From Halomonas cupida (lineage in GTDB: Bacteria; Pseudomonadota; Gammaproteobacteria; Pseudomonadales; Halomonadaceae), in assembly GCF_900142755.1 (NCBI RefSeq), contig NZ_FRCA01000009.1:112317-176316 (forward strand): a DNA stretch of 64,000 bases, written 5' to 3'. This document shows, one piece after another, positions 33,480-43,218 of the stretch (the stretch's first letter is position 1; the number at the start of each line of letters is the position of its first letter). The notes beneath the pieces are model-generated. The model was not told the DNA's origin and ran no database searches. It saw nothing but the letters and a program-made list of their open reading frames with translations. Position numbers and translations under genes: made by a program.

Positions 33480-34106
33480 CTATTCGTTGCGTGTGCATAC
33501 CGACAGGATGGTGGCATCCTCGTCGCTGACCGAGACCAGCGCATGGCCCATGTCGCTGTCGAAGTAGATACTGTCTCCAGTGGCCAGCGGCAGCGGCTCA
33601 TAGAATTCTGAGTACAGTAGTACTTCACCGTCGAGGACCATCAGGAACTCTTCGCCATCATGGCGCACCCATTCGCTGAAGTCTTCGAAGCTGCGTGCCC
33701 GAACGATGGTCTTGAAGGGGATCATGCGTTTCTGCGCCAGCTCACAGCTGAGCAGCTCATGCTCGTAGGTAGGAGTGGGGTGCATTTGTCCATCACCGCG
33801 CCGAGTAAGGTCGCGACGCCCCATGGTCCGGCTCTGCTGACGAGGAGGAGACAGCAGTTGAGGGAGATCGATGCCCAGTCCATTGATCAGCTTCTGCACT
33901 GCGGTGAACGTTGGCGAGATCTGGTCGTTCTCGATCTTCGACAAGGTAGACCGGGCAAGCCCTGTCCGTTGGCTGACATCTTCCAGGGTCCACTGGTTGG
34001 CCAGGCGAATCTCCTTGACGCGGTCGCCGAGCCGGAGGGGCTCAACGAAGGCCTTGCGCCCGGAGGCAATCTTCATCGCCGCCTGTTGGTCGGTGCTTTG
34101 GGTCAT
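33480..34106 (-). CDS. XRE-family regulator with C-terminal cupin domain
   Basis: This is a 208-residue transcriptional regulator. The helix-turn-helix lies at about 27-80 (RLGDRVKEIRLANQWTLEDV, TGLARSTLSKIENDQISPT). The cupin domain is C-terminal (about 130-205: FSEWVRHDGEEFLMVLDGEVLLY, LATGDSIYFDSDMGHAL). The cupin probably senses a small molecule. It is upstream of DUF1244-moaB-moeA on the same strand and 69 bp away, so it may be co-transcribed. The relatives (PuuR/SutR type) repress amine or sulfur catabolism genes. Confidence 0.88.
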   Translation of the reverse strand: MTQSTDQQAAMKIASGRKAFVEPLRLGDRVKEIRLANQWTLEDVSQRTGLARSTLSKIENDQISPTFTAVQKLINGLGIDLPQLLSPPRQQSRTMGRRDLTRRGDGQMHPTPTYEHELLSCELAQKRMIPFKTIVRARSFEDFSEWVRHDGEEFLMVLDGEVLLYSEFYEPLPLATGDSIYFDSDMGHALVSVSDEDATILSVCTRNE

Positions 34107-34233
34107 TGTGATTCACGATAGGAAACAGATTTCCTCATAGGCTACCACAAGGATCTCTGAAAATGGCGACGTCGGATCAGCTTCGCGGCCATGCTGATGA
34201 AGCCGCAGTGGCTGACCATGTTTCCCCGGCCCG

Positions 34234-34255
34234 TGTTTCCCGGGGTCAGGAAACA
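34234..34255 (-). terminator. Short hairpin after the deacetylase-family gene
   Basis: TGTTTCC-cggggtca-GGAAACA is a perfect 7-bp stem 15 bp past the stop. A second TGTTTCC just upstream (about 34219) gives an alternative partner. Confidence 0.4.
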
Positions 34256-34269
34256 TCCCTGGTGTGTAA

Positions 34270-35220
34270 TCAGGGCAGAGTCTGGCTATCCGGCCAGGGT
34301 TGGCCGAGCAGAGCTCGCAGGTGAGCTTCCACAGAGCCACCCAGCACCGCCAGGTTATAGCCTCCCTCAAGAACCGAGACCAGGCGGCCATTGGCATGAC
34401 GCCCGGCAATCTCCAGTGCCTTGCAGGTGATCCAGTAGAAGTCCTGATCCTCGAGGCACAATTCACCCAGTGGATCTTCGCGATGTGCATCGAAGCCGGC
34501 CGAGACCAATACCAACTGCGGTCGAAATTCCTCCAGTGCCGGGATCCAGTGATGCTCGATGGCGTGACGGAAATCCGCGCTGCCGCTGCCGGCCGACAGT
34601 GGAGTATTGATCACATTGTCATAGTCTCCGTCCAGGTAACGCCAGGGGTAGAAGGATGACTGATAGCTGGTGCAGATCAGGATCTCCTTTTGCTGGCGGA
34701 AGATATCGATGGTGCCGTTGCACTGGTGAACATCGAAGTCGAGGATGGCAATACGTTCGATGCCATGCTCGGCACGCGCGTGGGCGGCGGCGACAGCAAT
34801 GTTGTTGAACAGGCAGAATCCCATGGCCTGATTGGCTTCAGCATGATGCCCGGGAGGGCGAACCGCGCAGAAGACGTTGTCGGCCTTGCCGCCCATGACC
34901 TGATCTACGCCCTTGACCACGGCGCCTGCCGCGAGGCGAGCGGCACCAAGGCTGTCGGGATTCAGCAAGGTATCGTTATCGAGTGGCATGAAGCCGCTAT
35001 CCGGTGACAGCTGTGTCAGCTTGCGGAAGTGCTCGGCCGAGTGTACGCGCAGCAGTTGCTCATCGGTGACTTCCCGTGCATCGGCCTGCATGGTCTGTTG
35101 CAACAGACCTGAACGCATCAACCTCGCGCGAATGGCATCCAGGCGCATGGGGCTCTCGGGGTGTTCGATGCCCATGTCGTGCAGACTGAAGGCCGGGTGC
35201 GTGAGATAGGCGGTGATCAT
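34270..35220 (-). CDS. Histone-deacetylase-family amidohydrolase
   Basis: This is a zinc-dependent deacetylase of the arginase/HDAC fold, probably acting on acetylated polyamines or proteins. The 316-residue protein has RPPGHHAEANQAMGF with the catalytic His pair. The metal ligands are in LDFDVHQCNGT and VSAGFDAHREDPLG, and the Tyr is in VLEGGYNL. The usual DVHHGNGT reads DVHQCNGT here, but the zinc-binding Asp and His are kept. The start at 35220 (MITAYLTHPAF) matches the family. It is divergent from the acetyltransferase gene at 35451, which fits an acetylation/deacetylation pairing. Confidence 0.88.
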   Translation of the reverse strand: MITAYLTHPAFSLHDMGIEHPESPMRLDAIRARLMRSGLLQQTMQADAREVTDEQLLRVHSAEHFRKLTQLSPDSGFMPLDNDTLLNPDSLGAARLAAGAVVKGVDQVMGGKADNVFCAVRPPGHHAEANQAMGFCLFNNIAVAAAHARAEHGIERIAILDFDVHQCNGTIDIFRQQKEILICTSYQSSFYPWRYLDGDYDNVINTPLSAGSGSADFRHAIEHHWIPALEEFRPQLVLVSAGFDAHREDPLGELCLEDQDFYWITCKALEIAGRHANGRLVSVLEGGYNLAVLGGSVEAHLRALLGQPWPDSQTLP

Positions 35221-35450
35221 TGTCGAGAGGGTTCCTGTGCGGGTAGGGGCCAGCAGACACTGCCTGTGCGCGGCAGTCGGCGGTGCCTCGAAACACGATA
35301 GGGGTAGGCCACATATCGCCATAGTGGCAAAAGGTAGCATGCGTAGCGCTTCGCTGGACCATGCGTCAGGCGATATTCGCGGCTATGATGGCGGTGGTTC
35401 CATGTCGTTATGGTATGTCTTTCTGGTCGAATGGATTCGGGAGAATCTCC

Positions 35451-38192
35451 TTGAGTACCCAGTTCCTGCGCCGGTTCTTCAACCCTTCATCGATTGCCGT
35501 GATCGGGGCCTCGGAAAAACCTGATTCGCTGGGCGGACAGGTGATCCGCAACCTGCAGGATGGAGGCTTTCGTGGCCGCATCTGGGCGGTCAATCCGAAG
35601 GGTTACGATGCTGTACTGGGCGTCGACTGTGTCAGCCGTCCTTCGCAGTTGCCGCAGGCACCCGATCTGGCGGTAATCTGCTCACCACTGGCGACCGTAC
35701 CCAAGGTGCTGAGCCAGTTGGGTGAGCGGAAGGTTCGTGCGGCGCTGGTGCTGTCCGGTGGCAGTGATCTGGATGATCTGCGCAGCGGCTCCATCCGTCA
35801 GCGTCTGCTCAAGGTGGCTCGCAGTACCGGTATCCGGGTGCTGGGGCCTGAGTGTATGGGAATGATCGTGCCGGGAGCCCGGCTCAACGCCTCCTATTCG
35901 AGCCACAGTGTGCCCCGCGGCAAGGTCGCCTATCTGGGGCAGTCGGGTATGCTGGCCAACGCCATGATCGATTGGGCTACAGGCAAGGGCATCGGCTTCT
36001 CGCATCTGGTGACGGTGGGCGATAGTGTTGATGTCCTGCTTCCTGATCTGCTCGATTACATCAATCAGAGCACGCCGGCCCAGTCCATTCTGCTGCACCT
36101 TGAACGGGTGCAGGATGCCCAGCATCTGATGACCGCAGTGCGGGACGCTTCACGTAATCACCTGGTGCTGGCCATCAAGAGTGGTCGCACCCCAGCCTCG
36201 GACATGAGTGGGCTGCCACCGACGCCAGGTATTGCCAATCGTGATCAGGTCTTCGATGCCGCCTTTGCTCGCGCCGGCGTGGTGCGGGTCAATGACTCCG
36301 ACGATCTGTTCGATGCGCTGGAAACCCTGTCGCGGATGAAGCCCCTGCGTGGCGACCGTCTGGCGATTGTTGCCAATGGGCTGGGGCCTGCGATGCTGGC
36401 CATCGACAAGCTGCTCAATGCCGGTGGGCGTCTCGCCGAGTTCACACCCGCCACACAGAAGGTGCTTCGCGATCAGGATCTGGATCTGAGCAAGCCCGGC
36501 GAAAACCCGGTAGACCTTGGTGGCAATGCGACGCCGGAACGTTTCGTCACAGCACTTGATGCTGTCGCCAATGACCCGGGTGTAGACGCGGTGCTGGTGG
36601 TGCATGCTCCTACGCGGTTGGCACCTTCTGCGCTGACGGCGGAGCGTCTGATCGAGCATCGTCGGGCCTTCAAGCGCAATCTGTTGACCAGTTGGATGGG
36701 GTTCGAGCAGGCTGCAGGGGCACGCAAGTTATGTCATGACGCTGGAATTCCGACCTATCTCTCTCCGGAAAAGGCGGTCAAGGCCTTCATGCACATGGTC
36801 GACTACCAGCGTGTGCAGGCGCTGCTCCAGGAAACACCGCCGAGCCTACCGTTCACCACTACCGCTGCCAGTCGCGAAGCGTCACATCGCCTGATTCAGC
36901 AGGCACTGGAGGAAGGGCGTGAGAGCCTGCTTCATTCGGAGACCAGCCAAGTGCTGGAGGCCTATGGACTGCCGGTGGCGGCTGGTCGTTATGTACGGAC
37001 TGCCGAAGAGGCGCGCCAGGTTTCGGCCGAGCTGCAGGGACCCTTTGCACTGAAGGTGGTGCATGATGGCAACTGTCGTCCGTTCCGCTATCGTCAGCAT
37101 CCTCACAAGATATCGGCAGGGCTGCTGCAGGATCTTGTCGACCCTGAACAGGTGGCCACGGGGCTCGAGCGTCTCGCTGATCGTGTGGCCGAGAAGTTTC
37201 CCGGCTTCACCATCGCTGAGTACTGTCTGCAACCCATGCAGCGTGGCAAGCACTCGATGCAGTTGTGCGCGGGCATTACTCGTGACCCGGTGTTCGGACC
37301 GGTGATTGTCTTCGGCATCGGCGGATACAAGGTCAATATTCTGGCCGACCGTCAGGTGGCGTTGCCACCACTCAACATGAGCCTTGCTGCCGATATGATC
37401 GGCCGTACCCATGCGGTGCGATTGATCCGTGCCCACTCCAGCGATCCCGAACGTGACGAACAGCACCTGTGTCGTCTACTGGTCACGCTATCGCAGGTTG
37501 CCACGGACCTGCCGCGTCTCAGGGGGCTGGAAATCAATCCTCTGCTGCTCAATCGTGATGGCATGTTGGCTGTCGATTTCGCGCTGGATCTCGGCCCTCC
37601 GGCGCGCTTTGCCATCATGCCCTATCCAGAAGAACTGCGAGAGTGGGTTCAACTGAGCAATGGTTGGGATGTCGAGGTTCGGCCGATTCGCGCCGAGGAC
37701 GCGCCGTTGATCACGGCCTTTCACCGCAGGCTATCCGAGCAGAGCATTCGCTTTCGCTATTTTCACAACAAGGCGGATCTCAGCCAGCGAGATCTCTCGA
37801 CCCTGGCGCATATCAACTATGACCGTCAGATGGCCTTCATCGCCGAGCGATTGCGCGAGGATGGTGACAAGGAAATGTTGGGGGTCGTGCGAGTGTGGAA
37901 TGATCCGGACAATATCCGTACCGAGTTCTCGATCATCATCCGCGATGACCTTCAGGGACTGGGTATCGGCAAGCTGTTGATGAGCAAGATGATCGGCTAC
38001 TGTCGGCGGGTGGGCACCCTGGAGATGTACGGCAAGATCATGGTCGATAATCATCCCATGCGAGCTCTGATCAAGCACCTCGGGTTTCGTCAGAAATTCA
38101 ATATGGAAGAACAGGTGGTCGACGCGGTGCTGCGTCTCAACGAACCCGAGAGTGACTGGCAGCGTCATCGTCTCGAACGACCGCCGGAGTAG
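35451..38192 (+). CDS. Pat-type protein lysine acetyltransferase (acyl-CoA synthetase-like + ATP-grasp + GNAT)
   Basis: This is a homologue of E. coli PatZ (Pka/YfiQ), which acetylates acetyl-CoA synthetase. The N-terminal half is NDP-forming acyl-CoA ligase-like (SSIAVIGASEKPDSLGGQ; LAYLGQS-like KVAYLGQSGMLANA). The middle is ATP-grasp-like, and the last 160 residues are a GNAT domain (VEVRPIRAEDAPLI, DDLQGLGIGKLLMSKMI). The phospho-His motif of active ligases (SHTG) reads PPTPG here, as in catalytically dead Pat proteins. The TTG at 35451 has GGGAG seven bases upstream and aligns with PatZ. ATGs at 35361 and 35415 are alternatives (up to 943 residues). Confidence 0.85.
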   Translation: MSTQFLRRFFNPSSIAVIGASEKPDSLGGQVIRNLQDGGFRGRIWAVNPKGYDAVLGVDCVSRPSQLPQAPDLAVICSPLATVPKVLSQLGERKVRAALVLSGGSDLDDLRSGSIRQRLLKVARSTGIRVLGPECMGMIVPGARLNASYSSHSVPRGKVAYLGQSGMLANAMIDWATGKGIGFSHLVTVGDSVDVLLPDLLDYINQSTPAQSILLHLERVQDAQHLMTAVRDASRNHLVLAIKSGRTPASDMSGLPPTPGIANRDQVFDAAFARAGVVRVNDSDDLFDALETLSRMKPLRGDRLAIVANGLGPAMLAIDKLLNAGGRLAEFTPATQKVLRDQDLDLSKPGENPVDLGGNATPERFVTALDAVANDPGVDAVLVVHAPTRLAPSALTAERLIEHRRAFKRNLLTSWMGFEQAAGARKLCHDAGIPTYLSPEKAVKAFMHMVDYQRVQALLQETPPSLPFTTTAASREASHRLIQQALEEGRESLLHSETSQVLEAYGLPVAAGRYVRTAEEARQVSAELQGPFALKVVHDGNCRPFRYRQHPHKISAGLLQDLVDPEQVATGLERLADRVAEKFPGFTIAEYCLQPMQRGKHSMQLCAGITRDPVFGPVIVFGIGGYKVNILADRQVALPPLNMSLAADMIGRTHAVRLIRAHSSDPERDEQHLCRLLVTLSQVATDLPRLRGLEINPLLLNRDGMLAVDFALDLGPPARFAIMPYPEELREWVQLSNGWDVEVRPIRAEDAPLITAFHRRLSEQSIRFRYFHNKADLSQRDLSTLAHINYDRQMAFIAERLREDGDKEMLGVVRVWNDPDNIRTEFSIIIRDDLQGLGIGKLLMSKMIGYCRRVGTLEMYGKIMVDNHPMRALIKHLGFRQKFNMEEQVVDAVLRLNEPESDWQRHRLERPPE

Positions 38193-38201
38193 GAGGGCTG
38201 G

Positions 38202-38933
38202 CTACTGGTTGGTTATCCCGGCTCTGGTGAGCTCATGCAACCACTCTGGTGCCTGGCGTTCGATAAGACTGCGGGCGGTATCTTCGGACATATGCAGTGA
38301 TTCCACGGCATGCTCCAGACTGGACTGATGATGATAGCTCAAAGTCTGGAGAGCTTCGCCAAGTGCTGTTGCAATAACGCGTTCACCGTACTCGTCGCAG
38401 GCGATGTTCCATGCGGCCTGAGGAATGGGTCCCCACTTGTTGCGCATCATGCAGAGATCCAGAATGTCCTTGATATGGTTGCGATATCTGTCGGCATTGG
38501 CGGTCAACTTTGTTGCAAAGCACCCTTCCTGATTGACGCAGGGGATGGGGAATAGGCCCTGCTCCATGTCGGGAAGCAACTGATCATTGGCAAAGTTGAT
38601 GATTTCGAGCTTGATGGGGCGGTGGGGGCCATCAAGGAGTGTGCGAATGGCATCGCGGTCCGCGCGAATCTCCCTCTCCCGATATAGGCGCACTGTATGT
38701 CCGGGGCGAAGTAACGGGCCGAGACTGGTGTTGGTCACGGCCTGGCGAGCAGCTCGATAGGCGGAGCGACCGATACAGAACAGGTCGATATCAACAGACT
38801 CTCTAAACTCGTCGAGTTCAAGCGCAATACGTGTGCCTCCGCCGAAGAGGATATGATTCTGGCGGAGAAAATCGGCATCGAATTGTGTGAGAATCTCACC
38901 GATGGCCTGATGGTGGAGGCGAGTGAACATCAT
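38202..38933 (-). CDS. AbiEii/AbiGii-type nucleotidyltransferase (candidate toxin)
   Basis: This 243-residue protein is of the AbiEii/DUF1814 nucleotidyltransferase type, relatives of which (AbiEii, MenA) block translation by modifying tRNA or a similar target. The active-site block is LFGGGTRIALE followed by SVDIDLF (about residues 29-52), matching the GGT...SxDxD pattern. Later come RPIKLEIINF and FATKLTANADRYRNHIKDILDL with the conserved Lys and Asp residues. Two ATGs (38933, 38930) overlap the stop of the upstream 70-residue gene. By eye, G+C is lower than in the neighbouring genes. The classical AbiEi winged-helix partner is absent. Confidence 0.75.
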   Translation of the reverse strand: MMFTRLHHQAIGEILTQFDADFLRQNHILFGGGTRIALELDEFRESVDIDLFCIGRSAYRAARQAVTNTSLGPLLRPGHTVRLYREREIRADRDAIRTLLDGPHRPIKLEIINFANDQLLPDMEQGLFPIPCVNQEGCFATKLTANADRYRNHIKDILDLCMMRNKWGPIPQAAWNIACDEYGERVIATALGEALQTLSYHHQSSLEHAVESLHMSEDTARSLIERQAPEWLHELTRAGITNQ

Positions 38934-39142
38934 GCCACGAGCATATGGCCATGACCGTAGACCCGAACGAGCCTGTCGATCAGTGCTCGTTCCCTGTCTC
39001 CCAGTTGGTCCTGTGCCACGAAACGCCACCTTTCTTCATAAAGGCGAAAGGCAACCTGCGGATCAACACGATCCTCGGCCCGATCCCAGAGAATGGCATC
39101 GAGTTCAGGATAGTCGTGTCGATTGATCAACGCTGTGTGCAT
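38930..39142 (-). CDS. 70-residue partner protein (candidate antitoxin)
   Basis: This short protein is encoded directly before the nucleotidyltransferase, with overlapping stop and start (ATGATG). It is predicted mostly helical and highly charged (YPELDAILWDRAEDRVD, AFRLYEERWRFV, LGDRERALIDRLVRVYG). No DNA-binding motif is obvious. No Shine-Dalgarno is seen before the ATG at 39142. A promoter (39187-39215) with a palindrome at the expected transcription start lies just upstream. The order small gene first, larger toxin-like gene second is the usual toxin-antitoxin layout. Confidence 0.65.
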   Translation of the reverse strand: MHTALINRHDYPELDAILWDRAEDRVDPQVAFRLYEERWRFVAQDQLGDRERALIDRLVRVYGHGHMLVA

Positions 39143-39170
39143 GGAGACAACCAGTGGTCAGGAGGCTTGA

Positions 39171-39183
39171 GCCTGTTACAGGC
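39171..39183. promoter_or_regulatory. Palindrome at the start of transcription of the candidate toxin-antitoxin pair
   Basis: GCCTGTTACAGGC is a perfect palindrome (6 + 1 + 6) placed four bases downstream of the -10 box, over the predicted transcription start. This is the position expected for an autoregulatory operator. Confidence 0.45.
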
Positions 39184-39186
39184 CTG

Positions 39187-39215
39187 AGAATAGTCTGTAG
39201 CCGGTGCATCGTCAA
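39187..39215 (-). promoter_or_regulatory. Sigma-70 promoter of the candidate toxin-antitoxin pair
   Basis: Read on the minus strand: TTGACG, a 17-bp spacer, TATTCT. The expected transcription start lies about 38 bp before the ATG at 39142. Confidence 0.6.
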
Positions 39216-39294
39216 AAATGCCCTGATAATGAGATGTTACTGCAAACTATGACAGCTCGCGCTCGACAAGGTTCCGCTCAGGACAAGGTAACGC

Positions 39295-39332
39295 AATCAC
39301 CGCCAGCCATATGATCGGGACTGGCGGTGGTT
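39295..39332 (-). terminator. Hairpin after pdxH
   Basis: AATCACCGCCAG pairs with CTGGCGGTGGTT (12 bp with one wobble), with a 14-base loop, 19 bp past the pdxH stop. The run AATC/GGTT gives a partial T-tract on the minus strand. Confidence 0.55.
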
Positions 39333-39350
39333 GTTGCATAGGCTGGGTGA

Positions 39351-39992
39351 TCAGGGGGCGAGACGCACGACCTCCCAATTGCGATCGCGCAATTGATAAC
39401 GCACGCGATCATGCAGACGGCTGGGCTGACCCTGCCAGAATTCGATCATCTCGGGTTTGACCCGGTAACCGCCCCAGTGCACAGGGCGCGGAATTTCCTG
39501 GCCCTCATAGGCCTGCTCGAAGCGTTGCTGTCGCTCTTCGATCCAGTTGCGGTCGGGAATGACCACACTCTGGGTGGCAATCCACGCGCCCAACTGGCTA
39601 CCTCGCGGACGGCTGGCAAAGTACTCGTCGGACTCGGCCTCGGAGACCTGCTCGACACTCCCTTCGATCCTTACCTGACGCGCCAGTTGCGGCCACCAGA
39701 AGGTCAGCGCCGCCTGAGGCACATTGGCCAGCTCACTGCCCTTGTGGCTGTTGTAGTTGGTGAAGAACACCATGCCTCGCTGGTCGAAGCCCTTGAGCAG
39801 TACCACCCGCGCATGGGGAAAGCCCTGGCTGTCGACGGTGGCCAGAGTCATGGCATTGGCATCATCCGGATCGGTGGCCCGGGCCAGTGCAAACCACTCA
39901 TCGAACATCGTCAGTGGGTCTGCTGGGACCCGGGACTCGTCGAGGCTGCCGCCTTCATAGTCGCGCCTGATGTCAGCGATATCTCGGGTCAT
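39351..39992 (-). CDS. pdxH: Pyridoxamine 5'-phosphate oxidase
   Basis: PdxH oxidises pyridoxine or pyridoxamine phosphate to pyridoxal phosphate with FMN. The 213-residue protein shows the FMN-binding segment HARVVLLKGFDQRGMVFFTNYNSHKG. The substrate part is FASRPRGSQLGAWIATQS, and the C-terminal domain includes VHWGGYRVKPEMIEFWQG and RLHDRVRY. GGAGA lies five bases before the ATG at 39992. The frame reaches 40067 without family likeness. It is a single-gene unit ending in a hairpin. Confidence 0.95.
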   Translation of the reverse strand: MTRDIADIRRDYEGGSLDESRVPADPLTMFDEWFALARATDPDDANAMTLATVDSQGFPHARVVLLKGFDQRGMVFFTNYNSHKGSELANVPQAALTFWWPQLARQVRIEGSVEQVSEAESDEYFASRPRGSQLGAWIATQSVVIPDRNWIEERQQRFEQAYEGQEIPRPVHWGGYRVKPEMIEFWQGQPSRLHDRVRYQLRDRNWEVVRLAP

Positions 39993-40120
39993 GTGGTTCT
40001 CCGTCTGGTTCGATGGGGTTGATGGTTGACTTGATAGTGATTGAGTCGATGCCGATGCGGTCAACAACCGGGATCAACAGCATAGTTGACGCAGATGACC
40101 GGGGGGAAAGAAGGCAGCAT

Positions 40121-41232
<1,112 letters not shown>

Positions 41233-41288
41233 TCAGTCAGGTTCTCTCGAGACAACCGGTCTTCAACCATGGGCTTCAGCGGATTGCT

Positions 41289-41639
41289 TCAGGCGTCCAG
41301 CAGCGATTGGATATTCTCGGGCGGTCGGCCGATGACAGCCCTCTGTCCGTCGTCGGCAATCGGACGCTGCATGATACGTGGGTGCGCGACGATGGCATCG
41401 ATGACCTGGTCGACATTGTGGCTGTCGGCTCCCAGTGTCTTCCACTCGGTCTCGCTGCTGCGCACCAGTTGACTGATATCGCCCTCGAGTCGTGATGCCA
41501 GCGCGCGCAGCTCTTCTCCATTCAACGGCTCATCCAGATAACGTCTTACCTGAACCTCGGCACCAGCCGCCTCGAGCAGTGCCAGAGCTTCACGTGATTT
41601 GGAGCAGCGTGGGTTGTGGAGAAGAATGATGGGCTTCAT
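41289..41639 (-). CDS. ArsC-family oxidoreductase, YfgD-like
   Basis: This 116-residue thioredoxin-fold protein resembles arsenate reductases. The N-terminal Cys lies in LLHNPRCSKSREALALLE, and the substrate-binding arginines are in RYLDEPLN, HPRIMQRPI and RAVIGRPPE. E. coli YfgD sits in front of a wrbA-like partner in many genomes and is not proven to reduce arsenate. No arsB or arsenic-type arsR is adjacent here. It is 140 bp upstream of wrbA on the same strand. Confidence 0.85.
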   Translation of the reverse strand: MKPIILLHNPRCSKSREALALLEAAGAEVQVRRYLDEPLNGEELRALASRLEGDISQLVRSSETEWKTLGADSHNVDQVIDAIVAHPRIMQRPIADDGQRAVIGRPPENIQSLLDA

Positions 41640-41787
41640 GAGGGGTTCCTGAATATCGTCTATACAGCGTTATTCTAGGGCCCGCACCTGGCCATAACAA
41701 CAGTCCATGACAACAGGCAACGACAGTCGTTAACAACAAGCCAGGGACTTGTGGTGGGAGTCTGCTCATTCAGGATGAGCGGCAGGA

Positions 41788-42225
41788 TCAATCCTGGTCG
41801 GAAAGCCGCTGGTATAGCCAGACTTGCTGCCCGTCCTGCAACTTGACGGGAACCCTGCGATAGCGCACGCCGAGACGTTCATAGCGATCCAGTTCCAGGA
41901 GGGTCTCGCGGTCAACGCTCAGCAGTTCACCTTCCACCTGGTGGCCGGGTGCCGTATCGACATCAAGGCCATCGCGACGGTAGTCCTCGAGCACCGCAGG
42001 AGTCGACTCCAGGTAGTCGGTGGTCACCAGCCATCTCACCACCGGGGAGCGCAATGTTCCATAGACGAAGACCTGGTGGGGGCCGGCGCCGACCTCAGGC
42101 AGGTCGGCAGGAGGGTCATAGCCGAGCGGGCTGCGCCAGACCAGCCATGCCCCGCCGACCGTCAGGCACAGGAGCAGCAGAACAATCAGACTGATACGGG
42201 TCAGCATCCGGTATCGGGTAGTCAT
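41788..42225 (-). CDS. Membrane-anchored gamma-glutamylcyclotransferase-like protein
   Basis: The 145-residue protein has one N-terminal TM helix (ISLIVLLLLCLTVGGAWLVW). A small AIG2/GGCT-like domain opens with HQVFVYGTLRSPVVRWL, the typical substrate loop. A catalytic Glu is plausible in ELLSVDRETLLELDRYERLG. The domain would face the periplasm, which is unusual for this normally cytosolic fold. Start and stop overlap with the upstream GlxA-type regulator (ATGA), so they form an operon. Confidence 0.78.
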   Translation of the reverse strand: MTTRYRMLTRISLIVLLLLCLTVGGAWLVWRSPLGYDPPADLPEVGAGPHQVFVYGTLRSPVVRWLVTTDYLESTPAVLEDYRRDGLDVDTAPGHQVEGELLSVDRETLLELDRYERLGVRYRRVPVKLQDGQQVWLYQRLSDQD

Positions 42226-43205
42226 GAGGTATGGCCCTGTTGTCGACGCCATTGGCCGGGTGAGCCACCTTCATGGCGTGACCAGAGCCGTCGTAGCTGA
42301 CGATCGTCCCCCAGACCGACACGTGCGGCAATGTCTCCCAGGCCCAGGGACGTCTCGCTCATGAGTTGTCGGGCGAGATGAAGCCGGAGAGCCGCCAGGT
42401 AATCCCCCGGCGACATCCCTGTCAGAGCCTGGAAACGTCGTCTCAAGTGACGTTCACTCAGTGCCGCCTGTTCTGCCATGCACGGCAGCGTCCATTGCTG
42501 CTGCGGAGCAAGAGCCAACTGATCCTGAAGACGGTGTATACGGGCATCGACGTGGTTTCTGCCGCGCAGCCAGATGCCGAGCTGTGGCTCATGACCGCTG
42601 CGACGCAGATACAACACCATATCCCGCGCCACGGAGAGGGCCAGTTGATGACCTCCGTGGAGTGTAAGCCAATGTAACATGGTGTCAATGCCGGTCGAGA
42701 TGCCTGCGCTGGTCAGAAAGCGACCGTCATCGGTGAAGATGCAGTCCTCCTGCACGCGCGCGGCGGGTGCGAGCTGCTTGAGGCGTTCGAGCAACTCATG
42801 ATGGCTGGTGCAGCGTCGGCCATCAAGCAACCCCGCTTCGGCCAGTAACAGGGTGCCGGAGCAAACCGACATGATGGTGTTGGCTTGATGGCCAATAGAC
42901 CTCAGCCACTCCAGGGCCTGGCGTTGTACTCCGGCCTCGATGGTGTCGCGATACTGGCCGGGGATCACCAGCAGCTCGAGATCCGAGACGTCCTCCGGGA
43001 GTGGTTTGATACCATGGAGCTGCAGAGGCCCCATCCACTCCAGGCTGGCCTGTGGGCCAAAGTAGTCAATGTGATAACGACCGCTGAGGCGGGCTGCACA
43101 GTGCAGAACCTGCCAGGGGCCGACAAGGTCAAGGGGTACCAGACCCGGCAGCATCAGCACGCCGATGCGGCTGATGGGGCCTTGCCTGGCCGTCGGGTCG
43201 GGCAT
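42222..43205 (-). CDS. GlxA-type transcriptional regulator (DJ-1/PfpI + AraC HTH)
   Basis: The 327-residue protein has a DJ-1/PfpI-like sensor domain with the nucleophile-elbow-like SVCSGTLLLAEAGLLDGR. A C-terminal AraC-type double HTH follows (ALSERHLRRRFQALTGMSPGDYL, GLGDIAARVGLGDDRQLRRLW). Such GlxA-like regulators often control amine or quaternary-ammonium (betaine, carnitine) catabolism. It is 13 bp downstream of the isochorismatase-family gene on the same strand. The effector is unknown. Confidence 0.85.
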   Translation of the reverse strand: MPDPTARQGPISRIGVLMLPGLVPLDLVGPWQVLHCAARLSGRYHIDYFGPQASLEWMGPLQLHGIKPLPEDVSDLELLVIPGQYRDTIEAGVQRQALEWLRSIGHQANTIMSVCSGTLLLAEAGLLDGRRCTSHHELLERLKQLAPAARVQEDCIFTDDGRFLTSAGISTGIDTMLHWLTLHGGHQLALSVARDMVLYLRRSGHEPQLGIWLRGRNHVDARIHRLQDQLALAPQQQWTLPCMAEQAALSERHLRRRFQALTGMSPGDYLAALRLHLARQLMSETSLGLGDIAARVGLGDDRQLRRLWSRHEGGSPGQWRRQQGHTS

Positions 43206-43218
43206 GATATCTCCTGAT

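Noticed and set aside
41289..41639. Arsenate-resistance role for the ArsC-family protein
   Set aside because: It sits with wrbA and DUF2069, as YfgD-like proteins do. No arsB, arsA or arsenic-type arsR gene is adjacent.
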